From Paracoccaceae bacterium (lineage in GTDB: Bacteria; Pseudomonadota; Alphaproteobacteria; Rhodobacterales; Rhodobacteraceae): a stretch of DNA of 64,000 nt. Below are positions 55,356 through 63,513 of this stretch, piece after piece (within the stretch, counting starts at the first letter, position 1; each line of letters starts with the position of its first letter). The stretch covers positions 1,536,136-1,600,135 of the forward strand of contig JAWPMR010000001.1 in the NCBI GenBank assembly GCA_033344815.1, given 5' to 3'. The notes beneath the pieces are model-generated. The model searched no databases. It saw nothing but the letters and a program-made list of their open reading frames with translations, and was not told the DNA's origin. The position numbers and the translations under genes were made by a program.

Positions 55356-55642
55356 TAGTCAACCACCTTCGGCACGGCAAAAAACCCCTCACGGGCATCA
55401 GGCGCATTGGACAGGATTTTGGCTTGCTGATCCCCTGCGCGCACGACGTCGACGCGACGTTTGAGCACTTGGGGCGTGACGGATGTCATCGGCTCAACAC
55501 CGTCAATGTCCACTTCGTTCAATTGTTCGATGAAACCCAATATCGTGTTGAATTCGCCCGCCAACGCAGGCAGCGCTTCTGGTTCCACTTTGATCCGGGC
55601 CAGCTTGGCCACGCGGGCGGCTGTGGTTTCATCAATAGACAT
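55355..55642 (-). CDS. gatC: Glutamyl-tRNA(Gln) amidotransferase subunit C
   Basis: A 95-residue Gat[23 protein letters not shown], then [28 protein letters not shown] and the C-terminal [26 protein letters not shown]. GatC wraps around GatA and ties it to GatB. One-base overlap with gatA indicates coupled translation. Confidence 0.97.
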   Translation of the reverse strand: MSIDETTAARVAKLARIKVEPEALPALAGEFNTILGFIEQLNEVDIDGVEPMTSVTPQVLKRRVDVVRAGDQQAKILSNAPDAREGFFAVPKVVD

Positions 55643-55968
55643 CGCGTTTCCTTATCTGCTTGGCATTGGCGTTTAGCGCCATGCGCGCGCCTTGCCAAGA
55701 CTTGGCCGAATGGAAACCGCAATCATCCGCACTGGCCTGCCCTGAATGCACGGATCGCCCGCGACATCCGGATGAAATACCGCTGAATACCGGCATAAGA
55801 TCCTCAATCTTCAAAAACACCTTGGCAAAACGAACCGCCGTCCAAGGGTCATATTACCAGCCCAAACCAAGCCGCTTTGCTCGTGCGTGGCAGAATCCCG
55901 GTGCAGGAGGTTCCCCTCCCTTGCAAAAGCCGGTTATGATCATGCCGTTGAACATAAGGAGCGGAACC
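55643..55968. other. Divergent promoter region gatC / UPF0173
   Basis: About 325 bases. The plus-strand frame of the UPF0173 gene stays open through all of it, but no family N-terminus lies there and a good ribosome site precedes 55969. Promoters for gatCA (minus) and the hydrolase (plus) must lie here. No further gene or strong structure is seen. Confidence 0.6.
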
Positions 55969-56658
55969 GTGAAGATCATTTGGCTGGGGCATGGCAGTTT
56001 TCGTCTGGAAATCGCAGATCAGGTTCTGCTTGTGGATCCCTGGCTGACCGGCAACCCCATGCTGCCCGAGGATCAGCACGCCGCCGCCACAAATGGGGCC
56101 ACGCATATCCTGATCACGCACGGACATTTCGATCACACCGCAGATGTTGTCAATCTGGCCAAAACGCTGTCGATCCCCGTCGTCGGCATCTACGATCTGA
56201 TGAGCCATTTTGAACAATCCGAAGACCTCTCCACCATTGGGTACAACATCGGGGGCACCGTACAATTGGGCGAGGTGGCTGTATCAATGGTACCCGCGCT
56301 GCATTCCAACACGCTGTCCAGCAATCCAACCATTTCCCCCGGACGCGAAGCCGGGTTCATCCTGAAAGCCGAAGGACATACGGTCTATCTGTCCGGGGAT
56401 ACCGGGATCATGGCGGATATGGACTGGATCGGGGATTACTACAAACCCGACATCGGCATCCTGAGCGCAGGCGGGCATTTCACCATGGATATGGCGGGGG
56501 CCGCCTATGCCGCGAAACGGTATTTTGATTTCAAAACGGTGATCCCGTGCCACTACCGCACGTTCGAAATTCTGGAACAATCAGCCCAGGTCCTGAAAGA
56601 CGCAGTCTCAGGGGTCGAGGTGATCGAACCCGAGGTAATGACCCCTATCACCCTCTGA
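55969..56658 (+). CDS. UPF0173 metal-dependent hydrolase (MBL fold)
   Basis: A 229-residue metallo-beta-lactamase-fold protein. It starts with GTG: KIIWLGHGSFRLE, AAGGAG lies seven bases upstream. Motifs: LVDPWLTGNP, ILITHGHFDHTADV (HxHxDH), PALHSN, VYLSGDTGIMADM and IPCHYRTFE. This is the UPF0173/UlaG-like group, whose substrate is unknown. The frame is open far upstream but that part is not conserved. It is divergent from gatCA. Confidence 0.92.
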   Translation: MKIIWLGHGSFRLEIADQVLLVDPWLTGNPMLPEDQHAAATNGATHILITHGHFDHTADVVNLAKTLSIPVVGIYDLMSHFEQSEDLSTIGYNIGGTVQLGEVAVSMVPALHSNTLSSNPTISPGREAGFILKAEGHTVYLSGDTGIMADMDWIGDYYKPDIGILSAGGHFTMDMAGAAYAAKRYFDFKTVIPCHYRTFEILEQSAQVLKDAVSGVEVIEPEVMTPITL

Positions 56659-56903
56659 TCCGCAACCACACATGGTTCGGGTGTCGGCCGATGACATCTC
56701 ACAACACTCCTGTGTCCAGGCACCGTAGGGTGGGCTTCAGGCCACCGCTCCCGCAGAAGATCTGACCGCACAGACATCATACGGGGGGCTGTACAGCAAT
56801 TCGACTGAAACCTGACTCACTTGTTCGCGGCCTCTCCTTTCGGTCGAACGCAAAAAGCGATGCAGAATACCTATCGTCAATGTCGAAGCGCTATAGGCCA
56901 CCG

Positions 56904-57353
56904 CTACCTGCGTGCCAGAAAGAACGCGCGCAGATAGGCCTCTGATTCCGCAGCGGCAATGCCTTCAAAAACCTCGGGCACGTGATGGCACTGGGGATGA
57001 GCAAAGACGCGCGCGCCCTGTGCCACGCCGCCCGATTTGGGGTCACTTGCCCCATAATAAAGCCGTTCAATCCGTGCCGCTGAAATCGCCGCCGCGCACA
57101 TGGCACAAGGCTCCAGCGTGACATAAAGCGCATGACCCGGCAGACGCTCGGAGCCCAGCGCCGCACAGGCCGTGCGCAGCGCCAGTATTTCCGCATGTGC
57201 GGTGGGATCCTTCAATGCGCGTGTGCGATTGCCCTCGGAGGCCACCACATCACCGCTCGGATTGACGATCACCGCCCCAACAGGCACTTCGCCGCGCTTG
57301 GCCGCCGCGCGCGCCTCAGAGAGCGCCTGTTGCATATGAGAGTTGAATTCCAT
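56904..57353 (-). CDS. tadA: tRNA-specific adenosine deaminase
   Basis: TadA deaminates A34 to inosine in the tRNA(Arg) anticodon. The 149-residue protein carries the cytidine-deaminase-fold Zn site: HAEILAL (His and catalytic Glu) and PCAMCAAAI (two Cys), with N-terminal MQQALSEARAAAKRGEVPVGAVIV. The start at 57353 has GGAG close upstream. A much longer open frame on this strand continues antisense through the neighbouring pseudouridine synthase gene and is not part of the protein. Confidence 0.95.
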   Translation of the reverse strand: MEFNSHMQQALSEARAAAKRGEVPVGAVIVNPSGDVVASEGNRTRALKDPTAHAEILALRTACAALGSERLPGHALYVTLEPCAMCAAAISAARIERLYYGASDPKSGGVAQGARVFAHPQCHHVPEVFEGIAAAESEAYLRAFFLARR

Positions 57354-57416
57354 CTGCTCCAAATGCCCGCAAACCGCGCCCTTTCGCAAGGCTTTCAAAC
57401 AGGATAAGGCGAGCCC

Positions 57417-58277
57417 ATGTCTGACCCCAGCCCCAAAACGCCGCAAGGCGATCGCATCGCCAAAGTCCTCAGCCGTGCCGGCATTGCCAGCCGCCGCGAA
57501 GCCGAACGCATGATCGAAGCGGGGCGCGTGCGCGTCAATGGCACCCAAATCACCTCGCCCGCGCTGAATGTTACGCCCAAGGACGCCATTCTGGTGGATG
57601 GCAAACCGATTGCGGCACCAGAACCGCCGCGTCTGTGGCTGTTTCACAAACCCATCGGCCTTGTGAGCACGGATAATGACGAAAAGGGGCGCGATACGAT
57701 TTATTCCGCGCTGCCGGATGACCTGCCGCGGGTGATGAGCGTGGGGCGTCTGGACATCAACTCCGAGGGCTTGCTGCTGCTCACCAATGACGGGGGCGTC
57801 AAACGCCAACTCGAATTGCCCTCCACCGGCTGGCTGCGACGCTACCGGGTGCGGGTGAATGGCCGCCCCAGTGATGACACGCTGGAACCGCTGCGCAAGG
57901 GCGTCACCGTTGAGGGCGAGAACTTTCAACCCATGAGCGTGACCATAGATCGCCAGCAAGGGGCCAATGCCTGGCTGACAATTGGCCTGCGCGAAGGGCG
58001 CAACCGTGAAATCCGCCGCGCTTTGGCGGAGGTCGATCTCTCGGTGAACCGGCTGATCCGCATCAGTTACGGCCCGTTTCAGCTCGGCGACTTGAAACAG
58101 GGTGAGGTCGAAGAGGTCCGGCGCAAAACCGTGCGCGATCAATTGGGCCTGGAAATTGAAGACCCCAGCGGCACGGCCACGAAAAAACCGGCCAAAGTCA
58201 CGCGCCAGCGCAACGCCCGGCCCGCCAAGACCGGGCCAAAACCGGGTACGTCGCGCCCGCGTGGCAAACGCACCTGA
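57417..58277 (+). CDS. RsuA-family pseudouridine synthase (RluB-like)
   Basis: A 286-residue 23S/16S rRNA pseudouridine synthase. An S4 RNA-binding domain (about residues 12-60: RIAKVLSRAGIASRREAERMIEAGRVRVNG) is followed by the catalytic domain with GRLDINSEGLLLLTNDG, where the Asp after RL is the nucleophile, and LREGRNREIRRA. The C-terminal tail is basic (AKVTRQRNARPAKTGPKPGTSRPRGKRT), suitable for rRNA binding. The RluB/RsuA group pattern (GRLDxNSEGL) supports RluB, but the exact target base is inferred. Confidence 0.94.
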   Translation: MSDPSPKTPQGDRIAKVLSRAGIASRREAERMIEAGRVRVNGTQITSPALNVTPKDAILVDGKPIAAPEPPRLWLFHKPIGLVSTDNDEKGRDTIYSALPDDLPRVMSVGRLDINSEGLLLLTNDGGVKRQLELPSTGWLRRYRVRVNGRPSDDTLEPLRKGVTVEGENFQPMSVTIDRQQGANAWLTIGLREGRNREIRRALAEVDLSVNRLIRISYGPFQLGDLKQGEVEEVRRKTVRDQLGLEIEDPSGTATKKPAKVTRQRNARPAKTGPKPGTSRPRGKRT

Positions 58278-58472
58278 CCTCACATCTGACAAATCGCGCC
58301 GAAATTTCCCCCTCACGCTGCGCAGGCACCGTGACCAAATAGCGTTTCGGGGACGGCAAAGTCGTTTTTTCAAGCTTGGACGGCGCGTTAGAGCTTCCCT
58401 GCGTGATACTAGAACTGGCCAGCCGCGCCGCATGCGCCTATATTCATGTCAACACATGTCCGGGGAGACAGA

Positions 58473-58562
58473 ATGACGCCGACACCCATTCAGAAGGTCG
58501 CCTATCTGGCGCTCCTGCTTCTTATGACCGGTGTCGCTGCCGGGCTCTTGGGCGGACTCTGA
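58473..58562 (+). CDS. 29-residue membrane peptide at the head of the XpaC-TelA operon
   Basis: The tiny frame MTPTPIQKVAYLALLLLMTGVAAGLLGGL is one transmembrane helix, preceded by GGGGAGA at five bases, an excellent ribosome site. The stop lies four bases before the XpaC ATG, which otherwise has no clear Shine-Dalgarno sequence, so translation is probably coupled. It may be a real microprotein or a leader; its placement and helix make coding more likely than not. Confidence 0.6.
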   Translation: MTPTPIQKVAYLALLLLMTGVAAGLLGGL

Positions 58563-58566
58563 GCCT

Positions 58567-59454
58567 ATGGCAAAACGGTTCGGCGGCAAATACAGCCCAC
58601 AAAACACCGCATCTGACGATCAACCCGCGCCGCGCGGGACATTCACCGGCGCGCAGGTCGATCCGGTGGGCGCGCGGGCGAACCTGATGTTCCTGCCTGC
58701 CATTGTGCTGGTGTTCATGTCCCTGACACAAGGAGCCCTGGGCCTGACGCTGGGGTTGCTGGGCGCAGGTGCGATGACGCTGGGCGCGTGGTTGCTGCGC
58801 GGGGGGCTGATCGCGGAAGCGGCGTTTAACGCCCGCAAGGTTGCGCGCCGCCCGGCCCTGCCCCGCAAGGTGCTCGCGGCCTGTTTGGCCGGGGTGGGCA
58901 CCGGGCTCGCCGCGCTAAGTCATGAGGGGGGCATTGTGGCGGCTGTTTTGTTTGGTGTGACGACAACGGGGTTGCACCTGACAGCCTTCGGGATTGATCC
59001 GTTCAAGAGCAAGGGCATAGAAGGGATCGACACCTTTCAACAGGACCGTGTTGCGCGCGTCGTGGATGAGGCTGAGGCTCATATGGCGGCGATGAATGAC
59101 GCGCTCAAACGCGCAGGCGATCGGCATGTGTCCGCCCGGATGGAACAGTTTCAGACGGTCGTGCGGGATCTTATTCGCACCGTCGAGGAAGACCCGCGCG
59201 ATCTGACGGCGGCGCGCAAATATCTGGGCGTCTATCTGCTGGGTGCGCGCGATGCGAGCGTCAAGTTTGCCGATATCTATGCCCGCACCCAGGACGCCGA
59301 AGCGCGCGATGACTATATGGCGCTGCTGAATGATCTGGAACGTAATTTCACCGACCGCACCAAAAAGCTGTTACTGGATGATCACAGCGATCTGACGGTC
59401 GAGATCGAGGTCCTGCGGGATCGTTTGCAACGCGAAGGAGTGCGTCTGGACTGA
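58567..59454 (+). CDS. XpaC-like (5-bromo-4-chloroindolyl phosphate hydrolysis) membrane protein
   Basis: A 295-residue protein: hydrophilic N-terminus with FGGKYSPQ, two hydrophobic hairpins (about 38-77 and 100-143) and a C-terminal soluble part rich in Arg/Glu helices (VARVVDEAEAHMAAMNDALKRAGDRHVSARMEQFQTVVRDLIRTVEEDP...). XpaC (PF10112) was named for a phosphatase phenotype and is often found with TelA. It is probably not a classical phosphatase. Start at 58567 was chosen by position after the 29-residue gene. Confidence 0.85.
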   Translation: MAKRFGGKYSPQNTASDDQPAPRGTFTGAQVDPVGARANLMFLPAIVLVFMSLTQGALGLTLGLLGAGAMTLGAWLLRGGLIAEAAFNARKVARRPALPRKVLAACLAGVGTGLAALSHEGGIVAAVLFGVTTTGLHLTAFGIDPFKSKGIEGIDTFQQDRVARVVDEAEAHMAAMNDALKRAGDRHVSARMEQFQTVVRDLIRTVEEDPRDLTAARKYLGVYLLGARDASVKFADIYARTQDAEARDDYMALLNDLERNFTDRTKKLLLDDHSDLTVEIEVLRDRLQREGVRLD

Positions 59455-59483
59455 CGCATCAAAATGAAAAGGACGAATTGAGC

Positions 59484-60680
59484 ATGACCGAGACGACACG
59501 TGCAAAAGCCACTGAGAGCCTGAAGATGGTGGAAGAAGTGACCGCCGTTGTGCTGCCTGAACCCATCGAAGCAAACGCCATTGTGCCACTGGCAGAAGCG
59601 GATGCGCCGGTCAGTGCGGAGATTTCCAAGCGCATGGCGGAGATTGACATGTCCAACACGCAATCCATCGTCTCGTTCGGATCGCGCGCACAAGTCGAAT
59701 TGCAGGAAATCAGTCAGGCCATGCTGGGCGGTGTGCGCAACAAGGATGTCGGCCCCGCCGGGGACAGCCTGCGCAATATCGTGACCACAATCCGCGGCTT
59801 TTCAATCTCTGAGCTGGACGTGCGCCGGGATCGTAGCTGGTGGGAAAAGCTGATGGGCAAGGCCGCGCCTTTTGCCAAGTTCACCGCCCAATATGAAGAA
59901 GTACAAGGCCAGATTGACCGCATCACCGATGATCTGCTGGCGCATGAGCATACGCTTTTGAAAGACATCAAGTCGCTGGACATGCTCTATGAAAAGACGC
60001 TGCAGTTTTACGATGAACTGGCGCTTTATATTTCGGCGGGCGAAGAAAAACTGCGCGAGCTTGATGACACGGTGATCCCGGCCAAGGCGGCAGAGGTCGA
60101 CAAGGCAGCGGAAAACGATCAGGTGATGGTGGCGCAGGAACTGCGGGATCTGCGCGCGGCACGCGATGATCTGGAACGCCGTGTGCATGACCTGAAACTG
60201 ACCCGTCAGGTCACGATGCAATCGCTGCCGTCGATCCGTCTGGTGCAGGAAAACGACAAATCGCTGTTGACCAAGATCAATTCCACGCTGGTCAACACGG
60301 TGCCCCTCTGGGAGACGCAATTGGCACAGGCCGTCACCATTCAGCGCAGCGCCGAGGCTGCACAGGCCGTGCGACAAGCCAATGACCTGACCAATGAATT
60401 GCTGACCGCCAATGCCAAGAACCTGCGCGAGAGCAACAAGGTGATCCGCGAAGAAATGGAGCGCGGTGTCTTTGACATTGAGGCCGTCAAACAGGCGAAT
60501 GCCGACCTGATCGGCACCATCGAAGAGAGCCTGCAGATTGCGGATGAGGGCAAGGCGCGCCGTGCGGCGGCAGAAACCGAGTTGCAGGAAATGGAGACCA
60601 AGCTGCGCGACACATTGGCCAGCGCGAAATCGCGCGGTGATGGTGTGGGTGACACAGCGGCGGTTTCTGTACCGCGTTGA
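59484..60680 (+). CDS. TelA-family toxic-anion-resistance protein
   Basis: A 398-residue cytoplasmic, helix-rich TelA/KlaA/YceH protein: AQVELQEISQAMLGGVRNKDVGPAGDSLRNIVTTIRGF, WWEKLMGKAAPFAKFTAQYEEVQGQIDRITDDLLAHEHTLLKDIKSLDMLYEKTLQFYDELALYI, IRLVQENDKSLLTKINSTLVNTVPLWETQLAQA. TelA affects tellurite resistance and membrane/antibiotic stress in several bacteria. It is 29 bases after XpaC, its usual partner. ATG at 59484 is used; a TTG two codons upstream is possible. Confidence 0.93.
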   Translation: MTETTRAKATESLKMVEEVTAVVLPEPIEANAIVPLAEADAPVSAEISKRMAEIDMSNTQSIVSFGSRAQVELQEISQAMLGGVRNKDVGPAGDSLRNIVTTIRGFSISELDVRRDRSWWEKLMGKAAPFAKFTAQYEEVQGQIDRITDDLLAHEHTLLKDIKSLDMLYEKTLQFYDELALYISAGEEKLRELDDTVIPAKAAEVDKAAENDQVMVAQELRDLRAARDDLERRVHDLKLTRQVTMQSLPSIRLVQENDKSLLTKINSTLVNTVPLWETQLAQAVTIQRSAEAAQAVRQANDLTNELLTANAKNLRESNKVIREEMERGVFDIEAVKQANADLIGTIEESLQIADEGKARRAAAETELQEMETKLRDTLASAKSRGDGVGDTAAVSVPR

Positions 60681-60681
60681 G

Positions 60682-61629
60682 GTGACGCTGCGGCGCACCC
60701 TCCTGCGCGCAAGCGTTCTGGCCTTTGCGGGCGTGGCTTTGGTCGCTTGCGATCTCGCCCAGCCTGTGGCTGGCGTCAAAACGCCGCGCGTTCGCCCGTC
60801 CGATCTTGGCACCCCGCAGGTGCGCCCGACATCACAGGCCAGCGCCGAGTTGCGCAGCTATCTCGTGCAGGTGCAATCCGCCCAGCTGGGTCAGGGCTTG
60901 TTGCGTCAGGATGGCGGCGGCGCAGACACGCCATTCACCGCAGATATGCTGGCGCGGAATTTCGAACGCATCGTTTTTTTCAATGAATACGCCAGCGATC
61001 TGGAGGGGCGCGGGGGCGAAAGCCCGTTGCGTCGCTGGGCCGGGCCGGTGCGTGTCGGCACGATCTTTGGCCCGGGCGTTCCGCCCTCTCAGCGCGCCAG
61101 CGACAATACCATCATCCGGGACTATGCGCGCAGGCTGGGCCAGATTTCGGATCATCCGGTCATGAATGCGCCGAACCAGAATTTCATTGTCATTGTCGCC
61201 AGTGAAGACGACAGAAACGACGCGCTGGACGCCGCAGCGGCCAGAATTCCGGCCATTGGCCGCGCCAGCCTGAATGCGCTGCGCAATCTGCCACGCGATA
61301 CCTATTGTGCAGTGGCCGCGTTCGCCGCCGGGCCTGATCCCAATACATATACGGCAGCAGTCGCCATCATCCGGTCGGAAAACCCCGACCTGATACGGCT
61401 GAGTTGTGTGCATGAAGAAATGGCACAGGGGCTCGGTCTGGCCAATGACAGCCGCGACGCCCGCCCGTCGATCTTCAACGATGATGATGAATTCGCACTG
61501 CTGACGCGACATGACGAGATGCTCTTGAAGATGCTCTATGACCCCAGGCTCGAACCGGGCATGAGCGCGGCCGAGGCCGCACCGATCACACGCATCATTG
61601 CGCGCGAAATGATAAACGGACCCCTCTAG
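60682..61629 (+). CDS. DUF2927 lipoprotein
   Basis: A 315-residue protein starting with GTG at 60682, one base after the TelA stop. The N-terminus MTLRRTLLRASVLAFAGVALVAC has a lipobox LVAC, so it is probably lipid anchored. The domain (MLARNFERIVFFNEYASD, LRRWAGPVRVGTIFG, NFIVIVASEDDRNDALD, SCVHEEMAQGLGLANDS and DDDEFALLTRHDEMLLKMLYDPRL) matches DUF2927. The CVHEEMAQGLGLxND block resembles a degenerate HExxH zinc peptidase of secreted type, with E of HEEMAQ. Several longer starts inside telA are less likely. Confidence 0.85.
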   Translation: MTLRRTLLRASVLAFAGVALVACDLAQPVAGVKTPRVRPSDLGTPQVRPTSQASAELRSYLVQVQSAQLGQGLLRQDGGGADTPFTADMLARNFERIVFFNEYASDLEGRGGESPLRRWAGPVRVGTIFGPGVPPSQRASDNTIIRDYARRLGQISDHPVMNAPNQNFIVIVASEDDRNDALDAAAARIPAIGRASLNALRNLPRDTYCAVAAFAAGPDPNTYTAAVAIIRSENPDLIRLSCVHEEMAQGLGLANDSRDARPSIFNDDDEFALLTRHDEMLLKMLYDPRLEPGMSAAEAAPITRIIAREMINGPL

Positions 61630-61654
61630 GGTCGGACGTAAAGGACTATGCAAT

Positions 61655-62767
61655 ATGGGTATTTTTGATTTTCTGTCCGGTGAATTCATCGACGTCATTC
61701 ATTGGGTGGACAACACGCGTGACACGATGGTCTGGCGGTTTGAGCGTGAAGGTCACGAAATCAAATACGGTGCCAAACTGACCGTGCGCGAAGGTCAGGC
61801 GGCGGTTTTCGTGCATGAAGGGCAGCTTGCGGATGTGTTCACGCCCGGTCTTTACATGCTTGAAACCAACAACATGCCGATCATGACGACGCTGCAACAT
61901 TGGGATCACGGGTTCAAAAGCCCGTTCAAATCGGAAGTGTATTTCGTCAATACAACCCGGTTCAACGATCTGAAATGGGGCACAAAAAATCCGATCATCT
62001 GCCGCGATCCGGAGTTTGGCCCGGTGCGGCTGCGCGCCTTTGGCACCTACTCCATCAAGGTCAGCGATCCGGCGAAATTTCTGGTCGAAATCGTCGGGAC
62101 AGACGGCGAATTCACCATGGATGAGATCAGTTTCCAGATCCGCAATATTCTGGTGCAGGAATTTTCACGCACTCTTGCGCGCGCCGGGATCCCGGTCATG
62201 GACATGGCGGCAAATACCCGCGAGTTGGGACAGCTTGTGGGCAAGGAAATTGCCGCGCAATTGGCGGAATACGGGCTGAGCATGCCCGAGCTATACATCG
62301 AAAACATATCGCTGCCGCCAGCGGTCGAAGAGGTCATGGACAAGCGCTCCTCCATGGGCGTGATCGGAAATCTCAACGAATACATGCAGTTTCAGGCGGC
62401 TGAGGCGCTGGGGCGCGAGGGCGCGGGTGCCGCGGCCATTCAGGCGGGCCTTGGTGCGGGTCTGGGCATGCAAATCGGACAGGCGGCTGCCAGTCAGGGA
62501 CCCTGGGGCGCACGCGCAGCCCCGGCGCCGATTGCTGCGCCACCGCCGCCGCCCGTCGAACATGTCTGGCACATCGCTGAGGCGGGCCAAACCAAAGGGC
62601 CGTTTTCCAAGGCCGCTTTGGGACGCATGGCCACTGAGGGCGCTCTGAGCCGGGAAAGCATGGTCTGGACACCGGGTCAGGATGGCTGGATGCGCGCCGA
62701 AGATGTCGCGGAACTGGCGCAACTTTTCACCGTTCTGCCGCCCCCGCCACCACCGCCACCGGCGTGA
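61655..62767 (+). CDS. SPFH-domain protein with C-terminal GYF-like domain (YdjI-like)
   Basis: A 370-residue protein: N-terminal SPFH domain (about residues 10-260: GIFDFLSGEFIDVIHWVD, VREGQAAVFVHEGQLADVFTPGLYMLETNN, ISFQIRNILVQEFSRTL), an Ala/Gly/Pro-rich linker, then a GYF_2-type module (VWHIAEAGQTKGPFSKAALGRMATEGALSRESMVWTPGQDGWMRAEDVAEL) and a proline-only tail. This matches YdjI-type 'virion core protein' SPFH proteins, which are peripheral to the membrane and linked to PspA and zinc-ribbon partners. Fits an envelope-stress complex with TelA. Confidence 0.92.
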   Translation: MGIFDFLSGEFIDVIHWVDNTRDTMVWRFEREGHEIKYGAKLTVREGQAAVFVHEGQLADVFTPGLYMLETNNMPIMTTLQHWDHGFKSPFKSEVYFVNTTRFNDLKWGTKNPIICRDPEFGPVRLRAFGTYSIKVSDPAKFLVEIVGTDGEFTMDEISFQIRNILVQEFSRTLARAGIPVMDMAANTRELGQLVGKEIAAQLAEYGLSMPELYIENISLPPAVEEVMDKRSSMGVIGNLNEYMQFQAAEALGREGAGAAAIQAGLGAGLGMQIGQAAASQGPWGARAAPAPIAAPPPPPVEHVWHIAEAGQTKGPFSKAALGRMATEGALSRESMVWTPGQDGWMRAEDVAELAQLFTVLPPPPPPPPA

Positions 62768-62779
62768 GGAGAATTTAGC

Positions 62780-63511
62780 GTGAAAGGATTTGACACTAAG
62801 ACCCAAGAAGCACTGTCAGTTTACGTATATATATTGATGGACGGTACAAAACCTTTCTACGTCGGCAAAGGCACGGGAAACAGACTGTTCGATCATGCGA
62901 GGGGCGTTGTTGAGCAAGACAAGGCTTCCGAGAAGATTGAACGAATACTGCAGATCAAAAAGGAAGGGCGGGAAGTTGGACATGTTATTGTGCGTCATGG
63001 GCTCACGAATGAGGAAGCATTTCATGTCGAAGCCGCTCTTATTGATCTGCTCAGAAATTTCGATGATGGCCTAAGCAACATAGCTGCAGGACGTTACTCC
63101 AATATCCTGGGATGGAGGTCCGCAAACGACATCATCGCCGACTATGCAGCGAAACCACTTGAAAAACTGCATCACCCTGTTGTCATCATCAATATCAACA
63201 CTTCCTACAAACGCGGATCCGACGCTCTTTCAATTTATGAAGTAACGCGCGGCGATTGGGTTATAGGCGAGAAAGGACGCGAGACTGTGAAATTTGCATT
63301 GGCAGAATACCGCGGGCGCATCGCCGAAGTGTTTGAAATTGCATCTTGGGAACCCGTTTTTGCAGGGGTATCGAAAGCAGACAAAGATAAATTTCGATGG
63401 AGGTTCGCTGGAAAAATCGCTAGTGATACCGTGCGCGACCAATATCTAAATAGGTCAATCGCCCACGTCAAAACACGCGGAGCGTCTAACCCAATCCGAT
63501 ATACGATTTAG
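62780..63511 (+). CDS. LEM-3-like GIY-YIG domain protein
   Basis: A 243-residue protein. The N-terminal GIY-YIG domain reads YVYILMDGTKPFYVGKGTGNRLFDHA (Y15, Y17; F26-Y27-V28-G29; R35), with the possible catalytic E84 in EEAFHVEAALIDLL. This is the variant with KGxGNR, like eukaryotic LEM-3/Ankle1 nucleases. The C-terminal 120 residues (WVIGEKGRETVKFALAEYRGRIAEVFEI, KFRWRFAGKIASD, GASNPIRYTI) form a second conserved-looking part that may recognise a substrate. The gene is AT-richer than its neighbours and packed between them with gaps of 12 and 2 bases. Confidence 0.85.
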   Translation: MKGFDTKTQEALSVYVYILMDGTKPFYVGKGTGNRLFDHARGVVEQDKASEKIERILQIKKEGREVGHVIVRHGLTNEEAFHVEAALIDLLRNFDDGLSNIAAGRYSNILGWRSANDIIADYAAKPLEKLHHPVVIININTSYKRGSDALSIYEVTRGDWVIGEKGRETVKFALAEYRGRIAEVFEIASWEPVFAGVSKADKDKFRWRFAGKIASDTVRDQYLNRSIAHVKTRGASNPIRYTI

Positions 63512-63513
63512 TT

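Noticed and set aside
57354-58433. Minus-strand extension of the tadA frame over the pseudouridine synthase gene
   Set aside because: Only the part from 57353 has TadA sequence; the rest is antisense to a clear RsuA-family gene.
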